In this document: positions 16,643 through 24,573 of the stretch, in pieces | Position numbering within the stretch: the stretch's first letter is position 1 | How the letters are laid out: every line of letters begins with the position of its first letter | DNA from: Chloroflexota bacterium | Lineage (GTDB): Bacteria; Chloroflexota; Anaerolineae; Aggregatilineales; Phototrophicaceae | DNA: 50,155 bases | Reading direction: 5' to 3' | Assembly: GCA_014338005.1 (NCBI GenBank) | Contig: QUBZ01000021.1 | Coordinates: 1 to 50,155 of the forward strand | Program-made: the position numbers and the translations under genes | The notes under the pieces: model-generated | What the model saw: only the letters and a program-made list of their open reading frames with translations | Databases searched by the model: none | What the model was told of the DNA's origin: nothing

Positions 16643-17976
16643 ATCTTCAACGGCGCTTCCGCCAGTTCCGCCAGCATATTACCCGCGAACCACGAGCCGG
16701 CAGGCGTCAGTTCCAGGCCGCCGGCGGTCGGCACAACCAGGCGGTTAACCATCCAGCGCCGCAGCAGCGATTCCCCGGCCAGGTTTTCCAGTTCCCCACG
16801 TTTTTCAGCCGAAAGCCGCCCGGACAGGATGGCCGTCATCAGCGGCCAGAGCGTTTTTTCGGCGGCGGTTTTAGGCAGCCCGCCCTCCAGCCCCGGCGGG
16901 GGCGCGTCCATGTAGGCGGCATAACGCGGGTGGCGGTAGTGATAATCGCCAAAAACGCCGTCGGCAGTCGTGCCGACCGCCAGCAGGTCTTCGCCGCGCT
17001 GCGGAAACGTGAAATACACGTTGGTATCCAGGGTGTCCGCCCAGTGGTTGAACAGGTTTTTGTGGAAGCCGCGCCCCTCCAGGTAAAACGCCCCGGCCAG
17101 GAACATGCCGTAATTGGGAACGTGGCTGCGCCCGGTCAGGCCGTGCTGTTCCGCCCAGTGGCGGTTCTGCCGGTAGATGAGCAGTTCGTACAGCGAAACG
17201 CCGTTCACCCCGGCTTCGATTAACGCCGCCAGGCCGTCCATAAACCCGGCCAGCGTCTGGAATGGTAGCCCGCAGATTATATCCACGCTGACCACCCAAC
17301 CCAGGGCGCGCGTCTCGCGGATTTTCGCCAGCGCCTCGGCGGCGCTGCGGCGGCGGCCAATGGCGGCGCGCACCTCATCCTGCAAGCTCTGGATGCCCAG
17401 ATGCAGCCGCCGGAAGCCCATTTCGTGCATAGCGGCGACCATGCCGGGGGTGAGCGCCTCGACGGTGGACTCCAGCGCCCATTCGGTTTCCGGGCCGGCG
17501 TTAAAGTGGTCGCGGCAGCAGGCGACGATGCGCCGCAAGGCCGCCGCGCCCAAAAACGTGGGCGTGCCGCCGCCCAGATGCACCGTCGAAACCGGACGCC
17601 GCGCCAGGCCGCCCAATGCGCTCCACAGGCGCAGTTCGTCGCACAGCCGGTTTACGTAATCCTCGATCCGTCCGGCCTGCTGCGCCCCCAGTTTGAAAGA
17701 GTAGCTGTCGCAAAAACCGCACTTGCGCGAGCAGAACGGCACGTGCAGGTAGATGCAGAATGGGCGCTGCGAAGTATCGGCGGCCAGCCGGCGGCGCAGC
17801 GACTCCCAGGCGCGCGGGCCGGGGTCGTCGTAGCGGCGTTTCGCCCAGGGCGGCAGCGGCAGCAGCCAGCGGTTCACGTCGTAATCGCGCTGCGCCGCCC
17901 ACATCTGCCGGACAGCATCGGCATCCACAAACGGCGCAGCCGCCGCCAGATCAAGGCCGTCTAAACGGTCGGTCAT
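16612..17976 (-). CDS. HemW/HemN-like radical SAM protein, last gene of the maturation cluster
   Basis: A 454-residue radical SAM enzyme. The cluster ligands C82, C86 and C89 lie in HVPFCSRKCGFC, the HemN/HemW form of CxxxCxxC. VHLGGGTPTFLG is the SAM-binding glycine motif, followed by ESTVEALTP, LHLGIQSLQDEVRAAIGR and DIICGLPFQ. HemW inserts heme; HemN decarboxylates coproporphyrinogen; class C methylases of RiPP pathways share the same fold. Context, at the end of a radical SAM operon and overlapping its predecessor by ATGA at 17976-17973, argues for a modification role, but the sequence alone does not settle it. The longer frame to 18027 only adds 17 implausible residues. The 3' end overlaps the convergent gene by 31 bases. 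Confidence 0.75.
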   Translation of the reverse strand: MTDRLDGLDLAAAAPFVDADAVRQMWAAQRDYDVNRWLLPLPPWAKRRYDDPGPRAWESLRRRLAADTSQRPFCIYLHVPFCSRKCGFCDSYSFKLGAQQAGRIEDYVNRLCDELRLWSALGGLARRPVSTVHLGGGTPTFLGAAALRRIVACCRDHFNAGPETEWALESTVEALTPGMVAAMHEMGFRRLHLGIQSLQDEVRAAIGRRRSAAEALAKIRETRALGWVVSVDIICGLPFQTLAGFMDGLAALIEAGVNGVSLYELLIYRQNRHWAEQHGLTGRSHVPNYGMFLAGAFYLEGRGFHKNLFNHWADTLDTNVYFTFPQRGEDLLAVGTTADGVFGDYHYRHPRYAAYMDAPPPGLEGGLPKTAAEKTLWPLMTAILSGRLSAEKRGELENLAGESLLRRWMVNRLVVPTAGGLELTPAGSWFAGNMLAELAEAPLKIQPGGSMIST

Positions 17977-19346
17977 GGTGTTTTCCCCCGCTGGCTCACC
18001 GGCGCGCCGATGACCGCGACACCGCATTTACAGGCGCGCAGCCGCGTCGCAGTTTCGTCCATGTAAGCCAGCGCCAGCCGCCGCTGCACCCGGCAGCGAA
18101 AACCCCCGGCGGCCTGCGAATCTGGCGGGCAGGCTTCCGGGCAGCCCCGGACGCAGTGATACCGGTTAAAACAGGCGGCGCACGCCGGCGCGTCGTTCGC
18201 CAGCGCCCGGCGCAGCGACCCCACACGCGCGTGATCTATCGTAAAACCGCCCGCGCCGCCTTCGCCGATATGCATACCGGCGTCCCGTGTTTCGCCGTCG
18301 TTGGAGGCGCGAAAACAGGCCGACGCCGCGCCGTCCGGTACGAGGTGCAGCACGTCGCGGAACACCTGGCAGTACGGGCCGTGCAGGTCGCCGGGGCGGC
18401 TGCCGGACGCCAGCCAGCGCGCGCCGTAAGCGGCGGCCACTGCCCGCGCGCGCCAGAAAGCCTCCACAAAATCGTCCGCCTGATCGGGGGAAAAACCCGC
18501 TCCCCGCCCGACCTGATAGACCGGCTCGACGTGAATTTCCTCCGGGCGCAGCTCGCGGCAGATGTAAGCGGCGATTTCCGGCTGGCGCGCCAGCGTGTCC
18601 GGCGTGACCGTCACCCGCACATGCAGGCGCCCCCCCGACTGATGCACGATGCCGGCGGTGCGTTCGACGAACGGCGCGCTGCTGGCCCCGCCCCGCACTG
18701 GGCGCTGTGCCGCTTGGATCGAAGCGCCGCCGTCGCACGACAGGCCGATGAGGTCGAAGCGGCTTGCCAGCCAGCGGGCTTTTTGCGCGGACATCACGCC
18801 GTTGGTGGCGATGTAGCGAAAAATCGGCAGATCAAACGCGCCTGCGGCGGCCTCCACCGCGTCGAGCAGGTCGTCGGCGTGGCGGCGGTCGAGGCTGGGT
18901 TCGCCCCCGCCGTGAAAAACGACCGTCAGCGGCATCTGCTGGGCGCGGCAGTTTTCCGCCACCAACAGCGCCGCCGCGCGCGCGGCTTCCACGTCCAGCC
19001 GGCGGCGGGAATCGGCCACCGGCTGCGAGAAGCAGTAAACGCAGTTCAGGTTGCAGGCATTGTTCAGGTACAGCGTCAAACACACCGGCGCGAACGGGCG
19101 GCTGAGGCGCGTTTCCCAGGCGCGCGCCGCTGCTTCGGCGTGGCGGCGCAGGGCTTCGGCGGCGGGGCAGCGCGGCGGCTCATCGGAAAGCAGATGCGCC
19201 GCGAAATCATCAGCCGAGCGCGCATCCGCCAGCGCCAGGTAGCCGGGCGCGTAAAACAGCGTCTCCGCGTTATCATCCCGCCGGAAGACCGGCAGACCAT
19301 CCGCCGCCAGCGGGCGAAACGCGCCGCCTAAAACTGCGGCTGACAT
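17973..19346 (-). CDS. radical SAM/SPASM maturase (fourth radical SAM enzyme of the cluster)
   Basis: A 457-residue enzyme. The [4Fe-4S]-SAM motif CNLNCVYC spans C98-C105, preceded by an N-terminal peptide-recognition-type region (about 1-85). VVFHGGGEPSLD is the SAM-binding motif, and YIATNGVMS and LIGLSCDGGA follow the maturase pattern. The C-terminal SPASM region has YCQVF, ACFRASND, CAACFNRYHCVRGCPEAC and a final CKCG, enough cysteines for auxiliary clusters. This architecture is typical of enzymes that install thioether or C-C bonds in peptides. Start ATG 19346 overlaps the preceding gene by 19 bases; its stop overlaps the next start. The substrate is presumably the CxC-tail protein at 21191-21907 (inference). 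Confidence 0.88.
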   Translation of the reverse strand: MSAAVLGGAFRPLAADGLPVFRRDDNAETLFYAPGYLALADARSADDFAAHLLSDEPPRCPAAEALRRHAEAAARAWETRLSRPFAPVCLTLYLNNACNLNCVYCFSQPVADSRRRLDVEAARAAALLVAENCRAQQMPLTVVFHGGGEPSLDRRHADDLLDAVEAAAGAFDLPIFRYIATNGVMSAQKARWLASRFDLIGLSCDGGASIQAAQRPVRGGASSAPFVERTAGIVHQSGGRLHVRVTVTPDTLARQPEIAAYICRELRPEEIHVEPVYQVGRGAGFSPDQADDFVEAFWRARAVAAAYGARWLASGSRPGDLHGPYCQVFRDVLHLVPDGAASACFRASNDGETRDAGMHIGEGGAGGFTIDHARVGSLRRALANDAPACAACFNRYHCVRGCPEACPPDSQAAGGFRCRVQRRLALAYMDETATRLRACKCGVAVIGAPVSQRGKTP

Positions 19347-19783
19347 ACACCCGCCAGCACCAGCGCCAGGAACAGCCCGCGCGTGTAGGCGAAGGCGCGC
19401 GCCGCGTCCCAGCCGGCAGCCGCCGCGACTTCGGCGGCGATGTCGTCCAGGTACGTCTGGCCGTCGAAGGCGTCGAAAGCGACCTGCGCCGAGGTGTTTT
19501 GCGGGAACAGGCGGCGGGCGGTTTTTTCACCGGGCGGCTGGCCGCACACAAAACCGTCCTCCAGGGTGATGCGGCAGCCCGCCACGAGGGCGGGTTTCAG
19601 CTCCGCCAAGTCGCCGTCCGGCCATTCGCCCAGTTCGACCAGGCTGAAAGCCTGTTTGCCCTGTTCGCGGCCTTCGACGGCTTCCAGGCTGCTCGCCAGG
19701 TGGGACAGCAGGCCGCGCCGGTCGTACCGAAAGTTCAGGCGGCGGCGTGGGAACAGCTCGAAAGCATAGGGGTCGTCGCTCAC
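19328..19783 (-). CDS. PqqD-like (RRE-type) protein with an extra N-terminal domain
   Basis: A 151-residue protein. The C-terminal half (about 90-150: NTSAQVAFDAFDGQTYLDDI, then AAGWDAARAFAYTRGLFLAL) resembles PqqD-type RiPP recognition elements, small winged-helix domains that hand a precursor to its radical SAM enzyme. The N-terminal half (LNFRYDRRGLLSHLASSLEA; LKPALVAGCRITLEDGFVCG) is unfamiliar to me. It starts at GTG 19783, three bases after the stop of the upstream radical SAM gene, and overlaps the next gene by 19 bases, so translation should be coupled. The PqqD assignment is a pattern match by eye; a structure prediction would settle it. Confidence 0.6.
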   Translation of the reverse strand: MSDDPYAFELFPRRRLNFRYDRRGLLSHLASSLEAVEGREQGKQAFSLVELGEWPDGDLAELKPALVAGCRITLEDGFVCGQPPGEKTARRLFPQNTSAQVAFDAFDGQTYLDDIAAEVAAAAGWDAARAFAYTRGLFLALVLAGVCQPQF

Positions 19784-19786
19784 CGG

Positions 19787-21127
19787 TTAATGTTCCTCCA
19801 GTCCCGGCGCGGCGCGGAAGGAAGCCCGCCAGACACCGCCGTTCCGGGCGATCTGCCGCAGCAGCAGGTCGCGCGTGATGGCGCGGTTCATGTCGCAGCG
19901 TCGGCTGTGGACGAGATGCCCGTCCGGGCCGCCGCCGAAAGCGCGGGTATAACAGTCGCCGGCGCACGACCAGTAACAAAAACAGTCCTCGCAGGTCTGG
20001 CGGCGCTGCTTCATCAGCGCGTGCAGCCGGCGGCGGGCGGCGGCGTCCAGCTTCACGACGCCGTTTTCGATCTGGCCGATCACCGACAGCCGCGCCAGGG
20101 TGTGCGCGTCGCTGGCGACCTCGTAACACGTCACAAGCTGGCCGCCCCCGTTGACGATCAACGCCTGGTAGGGCGCGCTGCAAAATGTCACCGACAGGCC
20201 GCCCGGCCTGGCTCCCGAATAATACAGCCGCACCCCCGCCGCGTCGGCGATGTCGGCGGCTTCCAGGAATGCCCCGGCGAAAGCCCGCGCTTCGTTTTCA
20301 TCCGGCTGGTTGTGGCCGCCGCGTTTGGTGTTAAAGGCCGGTTCGACCTGGACGCTTTTACAGCCGGTCTGCTCACAGATGAAACGCACATCGTCCGGCA
20401 CGCTGTCCCAGGGGGCGGTGGCCGTCATGCGGATGCCGTAGGGGAAGCTGTGGGCGTCCAGTTCGCGGATCGTCCGCAGCACGAACGGCGACGACGCCCG
20501 CCCGGATACCAGCGGGCGCTGGCGATCCTGCGTCGGCGGGCTGCCGTCCATCGAAAGGCTGACGCTGTTCAGGTTCGCCAGTATCCAGCGAATTTGCGCG
20601 GGTGACCAGACGCCGTTGGACGTAAGCGAGATATGCGCCCGCAGCGGCTTCTGCCGGGCGTATTCGGCGCAGCGGCGCAGGGTTGTCCAGGCCGCCGTCG
20701 GCTCGCCGCCGCCATGAAACGACACCGAAAACGTGCCATGCCCCATATCCTGTGCCTGCCGGCAGACGTAATCTATGGCCGCTGCCCCCAGTTCAAACGA
20801 CAGCGTTAACGGCGCGGCTTCCCCCGCCGCCGCGTAACAGTAGGTGCAGCGAAGCTGGCATTGGTTGGTGAGCAGCAGCACCGCCGTCGTCGGCTGAAAA
20901 ACCGCCAGTTCGGCGGTGGGCGGGGGCGGCAGCGGGTCGAAAAAGCCGACGGCGCGCAAAAAAGCGGCGGCTTCGGGCGGCGCGCCGTCCGGCAGGAAGG
21001 CATTTTCCGCCAGCCGCAGCGCCAGGTTCGCCAGCGCCCGGTTGCCAACGAAAGCCAGCCCACCGCGCCGCCGGTAGATCAGCACTTTCTGCGTATCAGG
21101 AATCGGGATGATATCCACCTCGCGCAC
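19787..21127 (-). CDS. radical SAM/SPASM maturase (third radical SAM enzyme of the cluster)
   Basis: A 446-residue enzyme. The cluster motif CQLRCTYC spans C90-C97. The SAM-binding motif is VSFHGGGEPTAAW, with SLTSNGVWSP and SVSLSMDGSPPTQD following. The SPASM C-terminus has FCSAPYQ, VTCYEVAS and CEDCFCYWSCAGDCYTRAF. The N-terminal 85 residues (DTQKVLIYRRRGGLAFVGNR) look like the small beta domain that precedes the barrel in many peptide maturases. It starts at GTG 21127, 63 bases after the stop of the CxC-tail gene; a strong hairpin lies in that gap. It is similar in layout to the enzyme at 17973-19346, so the two may be paralogues with different target residues. Confidence 0.9.
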   Translation of the reverse strand: MREVDIIPIPDTQKVLIYRRRGGLAFVGNRALANLALRLAENAFLPDGAPPEAAAFLRAVGFFDPLPPPPTAELAVFQPTTAVLLLTNQCQLRCTYCYAAAGEAAPLTLSFELGAAAIDYVCRQAQDMGHGTFSVSFHGGGEPTAAWTTLRRCAEYARQKPLRAHISLTSNGVWSPAQIRWILANLNSVSLSMDGSPPTQDRQRPLVSGRASSPFVLRTIRELDAHSFPYGIRMTATAPWDSVPDDVRFICEQTGCKSVQVEPAFNTKRGGHNQPDENEARAFAGAFLEAADIADAAGVRLYYSGARPGGLSVTFCSAPYQALIVNGGGQLVTCYEVASDAHTLARLSVIGQIENGVVKLDAAARRRLHALMKQRRQTCEDCFCYWSCAGDCYTRAFGGGPDGHLVHSRRCDMNRAITRDLLLRQIARNGGVWRASFRAAPGLEEH

Positions 21128-21160
21128 GGCGTCCCCCTGGCTAACCTGCGGGCAGAAAAG

Positions 21161-21181
21161 GGGGCAGGTACGCCCTGCCCC
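21161..21181 (-). terminator. hairpin after the CxC-tail gene (leaky terminator or processing stem)
   Basis: GGGGCAGG and CCTGCCCC form a perfect 8-bp stem with a 5-base loop. In the direction of transcription it is followed by C and four T. It begins 9 bases beyond the stop of the substrate-like gene and precedes the next enzyme gene. A weak terminator here would let the substrate be made in excess of the downstream enzymes, a common RiPP arrangement. Confidence 0.65.
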
Positions 21182-21190
21182 TCCGGTTTG

Positions 21191-21907
21191 TCAGTTCGGA
21201 TACCAGTAGTGCGATTCCACCGTATCGCAGGTGCAAACCGCGTCGCACGCGCAAAAAGTGTGGCTGTCGCAGTCGCAGGCCGCCGGGACGGAGACGCAGT
21301 TGCAGGTGCATTCCGCGCCGGCGGGGATTTCCGAGCCGCACGGCAGGGTATACGTCTTGCCGTTAAGCGAGTAGTAGATGCCGGTCTGCCCAGGGCGGAC
21401 ATGCTCGCCTTCGCGTCCTGGATTGGTTCTGCTGCCCGGCGTGGCGGTCGGCGTTTTGCCGCCCCCGGCACAGCTTCCCGGTTTGGTGGTCGGCACAGTG
21501 CTGCACGTGCCGCTGGGCGTCACATAACGTTTGGAAACCCAGGCTTCGCTGTACCCGGCCAGGCTGACCTGCCACCATTCCGACCCGTCGCTGGCTTTGG
21601 CCTGGCCGATCACGGTCACGTCCTTGTCTTTCGGAAAATAACCGATGCGCTGGTACTGCGTGCCGGGGCCGCAGCGCATGTTCAGGTTGGAGCGGCTGGT
21701 ACGCACGGTGCAGGCCGCCAGCGCCTCAGGCGCGGACTCCAGGCCGCCCAGCAGCGAACCGGTTACGACCAGGCCAGCAGCGGCCACGCCGCTGACTTCA
21801 AGAAAATCCCGCCGTGTGAAGGACAGGCCGTTTTCGCCCCGGCTGACGGCGAAAACCTGCGGGGTTTCATCGTCCGTTTCCGGGGTGAGGAGAGGTTCTT
21901 CTGACAT
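21191..21907 (-). CDS. Tat-exported SH3-domain protein with Cys-x-Cys tail, probable maturation substrate
   Basis: A 238-residue protein. A twin-arginine signal is at about 28-58 (SFTRRDFLEVSG, then a hydrophobic run). A bacterial SH3-like domain follows (about 66-130: SNLNMRCGPGTQYQRIGYF; EWWQVSLAGYSEAWVSKRYV), then a low-complexity linker rich in T, P and G (about 131-175). The tail (190-238) has ten cysteines: C190, then CTCNC (200-204), CDC (211-213), CAC (219-221) and CTC (225-227), three of them followed by Asp, ending SHYWYPN. The Shine-Dalgarno AGGAG before ATG 21907 is the best in the operon. It is flanked by four radical SAM genes and two PqqD-like genes. The tail is the natural target for thioether or similar cross-links. 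It fits a folded exported protein with a modified tail rather than a small peptide. I do not know a named family for it. Confidence 0.7.
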   Translation of the reverse strand: MSEEPLLTPETDDETPQVFAVSRGENGLSFTRRDFLEVSGVAAAGLVVTGSLLGGLESAPEALAACTVRTSRSNLNMRCGPGTQYQRIGYFPKDKDVTVIGQAKASDGSEWWQVSLAGYSEAWVSKRYVTPSGTCSTVPTTKPGSCAGGGKTPTATPGSRTNPGREGEHVRPGQTGIYYSLNGKTYTLPCGSEIPAGAECTCNCVSVPAACDCDSHTFCACDAVCTCDTVESHYWYPN

Positions 21908-21927
21908 AATAACTTGCTCCTAATCAT

Positions 21928-22965
21928 TCAGGCCATAATAACATCGGACGCGTCGGCTGGCGCGCGGGTTTCCGCCTGCGGCACGACGATTCGAATCGGC
22001 TCGTGCCGGAAGCGCCGCATGGTGGCGGCCAGACAGCCGCCCGTACACTCGCCGTTTTGTTTGCAGCGGCAGGTGGAGCAGGTTTTATAAATGCCGGCAG
22101 CGCGGTAGGGCTGCATCCGGGCGGCCAGCTCGTCGCGCAGCGCCCCGGCGGTTCCGGCATGGTCAAGCGGCAGCGCGGCCAGGTTCGCCAGCGGAAAACA
22201 GTGAACCGCCTGCCCCGTCACGTCAATATCCAGCACCGGGCTGCACCGCCAGCCCACATCCGCCCCGGCCTCGCGCAAAGTGTCCAGGTCGGCCTCGGAA
22301 AACATACAGCGCACGAATCCGCAGTCGAACTCCACCCGGATGCCCGACCGCGCGGCCTGCCGGGCAAAACGAACGATTTTAGCGCCGACAAACGGGTACT
22401 GTTTGGGATGCAGGTAAACGTTGTCCCCGCCGGCTGTTGGCGCGGCCAGCCCCAGGCGGACGGTTTTGCGGCAGCCGGTTTCCAAAACCAGCGGCAGCAG
22501 AAAATCCAGCGAACAGTCCGGGGCATAGATGTTAAAACCCGGAAAAGCCCGCGCGCCCAACCGCCGCAGGACGGCCAGCCGCCGCGCGTGTTCCTTCGGG
22601 CTGGGGCCGTCCGGGCTGCGGGCAGCGTTGGTGTTGACCAGCACCGTACAGCGGCCCACCGGCAGCGCCTCCAGGCTGGCGGCGGCGCGTTCCGGCATCA
22701 GCCCGTGCGAAAACACGACGATATGTTTGCCGCGCTGCGCCGCCCGGCGGATGATTTCCGGGAACTGCGGGTGCAGGGTCGGCTCGCCGCCGATGAGGCG
22801 AATCTCGTTGATGCCGGAGCGGTCGAGAAAATCCAGCCGGTCTTCAAAAATGTCCAGGGCGATGAAGGGCGAATCCGCGCGCCGGCGATATTCGGCCAGG
22901 TGATGCCCGGCGAAGCAGTAGGGACACCGGAGGTTGCACACGCCGCTGATGAGCAGGTTAGCCAC
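21928..22965 (-). CDS. radical SAM protein (second of the cluster)
   Basis: A 345-residue enzyme whose cluster motif sits almost at the N-terminus (C10, C14, C17 in CNLRCPYC), so it lacks the leading domain of its neighbours. RLIGGEPTLHPQF is the SAM-binding motif and VVFSHGLMP follows. The C-terminal part contains WRCSPVLDID, VHCFPLANL and CSTCRCKQNGECTGGC, a SPASM-like cysteine set. It overlaps the PqqD-like gene by 8 bases (start ATG 22965) and its stop is 20 bases from the substrate-like gene. It may act on another residue of the same substrate or in a separate step. The reaction is not predictable from sequence. Confidence 0.85.
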   Translation of the reverse strand: MANLLISGVCNLRCPYCFAGHHLAEYRRRADSPFIALDIFEDRLDFLDRSGINEIRLIGGEPTLHPQFPEIIRRAAQRGKHIVVFSHGLMPERAAASLEALPVGRCTVLVNTNAARSPDGPSPKEHARRLAVLRRLGARAFPGFNIYAPDCSLDFLLPLVLETGCRKTVRLGLAAPTAGGDNVYLHPKQYPFVGAKIVRFARQAARSGIRVEFDCGFVRCMFSEADLDTLREAGADVGWRCSPVLDIDVTGQAVHCFPLANLAALPLDHAGTAGALRDELAARMQPYRAAGIYKTCSTCRCKQNGECTGGCLAATMRRFRHEPIRIVVPQAETRAPADASDVIMA

Positions 22966-23224
22966 CGCGCACCTCGACCAGCAGTCCGGCGCGCCGCCAG
23001 GACTCTAAAACGGCGTTCAGGCGTATTTCGGCTTCGATGGGGGGAATTTCCAGCAGGGCGGCCAGCCGGCTGACCAGTTCGGGGTATGGGCGCGCCAGTT
23101 CGTCCCAGATGATCGCCTCCAGGCCGGCCAGCCGGTGCGCCGTGCGGCGGCTTTCGTCCACTACCAGAATGCCGCCGGTTTCCCGAACCCAGTGGATAAA
23201 TTCCGGCACGGCCAGCGTTAACAT
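22958..23224 (-). CDS. PqqD-like peptide chaperone (RRE)
   Basis: An 88-residue protein of typical PqqD length. It shows the winged-helix plan: a beta region GGILVVDESRRTAHRLAG, then helices IIWDELARPYPELVSRLAAL and IEAEIRLNAVLESWRRAGLL. Family members bind the leader or core of a precursor and dock it on the partner radical SAM/SPASM enzyme. The gene overlaps the preceding enzyme gene by 7 bases (ATG 23224) and the next one by 8 bases, so all three should be made together. The N-terminus (LTLAVPEFIHWVRE) carries no targeting signal. Confidence 0.75.
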   Translation of the reverse strand: MLTLAVPEFIHWVRETGGILVVDESRRTAHRLAGLEAIIWDELARPYPELVSRLAALLEIPPIEAEIRLNAVLESWRRAGLLVEVRGG

Positions 23225-24561
23225 AAAACCTCCAGCCGGTCGTCCGGCTGGTACACAACCGCTTCCGAAAGGCTGCGGTCGGCCAGTAAATCATCGGCCA
23301 GTCCCCCGCCGCCGACCTGCCGCAGCAGCGCCGCCGCCGTGATGAGCCGGGTTTGCGCGCACAGCTCATCATACTGCCCCGGCGCGGCCTGGGTATCGTG
23401 GTGGACGTGGCAGCCCCCGGCGCAGTAATAGCGGCACAGGCAGTTGGCGCAGCGCGGGCGATGGTCTACCGTCATCTGCCGGGCGCGCTGCACGGCCCGC
23501 GCGTCCAGGTCGAACGCGCCGCCGTTCACCCGTCCCAGGCGCATATCCAGCCCGCGCGCCAACCATTCCTCATCCAGCAGATAACAGGCGTTCACTGCGC
23601 CGTCCGGCGAAACGATCAGCGCGTCCTTGCCGACCGGGCAAAAACTGGCGCGTGGGGCGCGCAGGTCGGCGCTGGATAACACGGTCTGGATGCCGTATTC
23701 GGCCAGAATCAGCGCGGTCTGGTCGAAATAGCGGGCGAATGCCCAGGGATCGGGCGGCTGCAAACCGGCGGCGCGCGACAGCGGCGATTCGCTGAGCGGC
23801 TCCAGACAGACGGTGCTGGGGCGCAGTTCGCGGCCTATCCAGCGGGCGAACGCCGGCAGGCGCGGCGCGGTCTGTTCGGACACACAGGCTCGCAGCACCA
23901 GCTCCGCTGTGCCTTCCGACAGGATGCGGGCGCTGCGGATCACCACGCCGGACGTGCCGCGCCCGTTTAAAGCCGGGCGGTGATAGTCGTGTTCGTCCGG
24001 CAGGCCGTCCAGGGACAGCACCACTGTATCAAACGTGTCGGCAGTCCAGCGGCAGCGTCCGGTGCTGTACAGGCCGTTGGTGGTCACTTCAAAACGAACG
24101 GTTTTGCCGGCTTCGGCGGCGCGCAAGGCCGCGTACTCCACCGCGAAACGCACCACCGGTTCGGCATAAAAGGGTTCGCCGCCAAAAAAATGCACTTCCG
24201 GCGCGGGAATATCGAGTTGAAAATAAGCATCCAGGGCGGCGCGGGCCGTCGCCAGGGGCATCACCGGGCTGCCGCGTTTGGGGGCGGCAAAATCGCAGTA
24301 GCGGCAGGCCATGTTGCAGCCGCGCGTGGGGATGAGGCCGAGGAACAGGGGAGCAAGATCGCCATCGCGGGCGGTCGGGGCAGGCACAGGGCGCGCCAGT
24401 TCCACCGTCAGCGCGCCGACCGGGCCGGCGGCGGGTGTCCCGGTGGTTAAGCCGTCTCGTATGGCGCGCGCCGCCTGATGGTTCACCAGAGCGGTCAGCC
24501 GGTGCAGCGGCGCGTGAACCAGATATTTACCGGAAACCGGAACGGCAAAAATATTTTTCAT
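23218..24561 (-). CDS. radical SAM/SPASM maturase (first gene of the cluster)
   Basis: A 447-residue enzyme. The N-terminal region (FAVPVSGKYLVHAPLHRLTA) matches the small domain seen ahead of many SPASM maturases. The cluster motif is CNMACRYC at C82-C89; VHFFGGEPFYAEP binds SAM; VTTNGLYSTG and TVVLSLDGLPDEHDYHR follow. The SPASM part has FCPVGKDALIVSPDGAVNAC, CANCLCRYYCAGGC and a late CAQT. It is the most upstream gene of the minus-strand operon. The ATG at 24561 has no clear Shine-Dalgarno, and an inverted-repeat region begins 12 bases above it, so its translation or transcription may be controlled there. The 3' end overlaps the PqqD-like gene. Confidence 0.9.
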   Translation of the reverse strand: MKNIFAVPVSGKYLVHAPLHRLTALVNHQAARAIRDGLTTGTPAAGPVGALTVELARPVPAPTARDGDLAPLFLGLIPTRGCNMACRYCDFAAPKRGSPVMPLATARAALDAYFQLDIPAPEVHFFGGEPFYAEPVVRFAVEYAALRAAEAGKTVRFEVTTNGLYSTGRCRWTADTFDTVVLSLDGLPDEHDYHRPALNGRGTSGVVIRSARILSEGTAELVLRACVSEQTAPRLPAFARWIGRELRPSTVCLEPLSESPLSRAAGLQPPDPWAFARYFDQTALILAEYGIQTVLSSADLRAPRASFCPVGKDALIVSPDGAVNACYLLDEEWLARGLDMRLGRVNGGAFDLDARAVQRARQMTVDHRPRCANCLCRYYCAGGCHVHHDTQAAPGQYDELCAQTRLITAAALLRQVGGGGLADDLLADRSLSEAVVYQPDDRLEVLC

Positions 24562-24573
24562 GTAATAATCAGT

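Noticed and set aside
17760..19331. 523-codon plus-strand open frame across the radical SAM genes
   Set aside because: Antisense to two convincing radical SAM genes; Arg/Ala-rich shadow without motifs.
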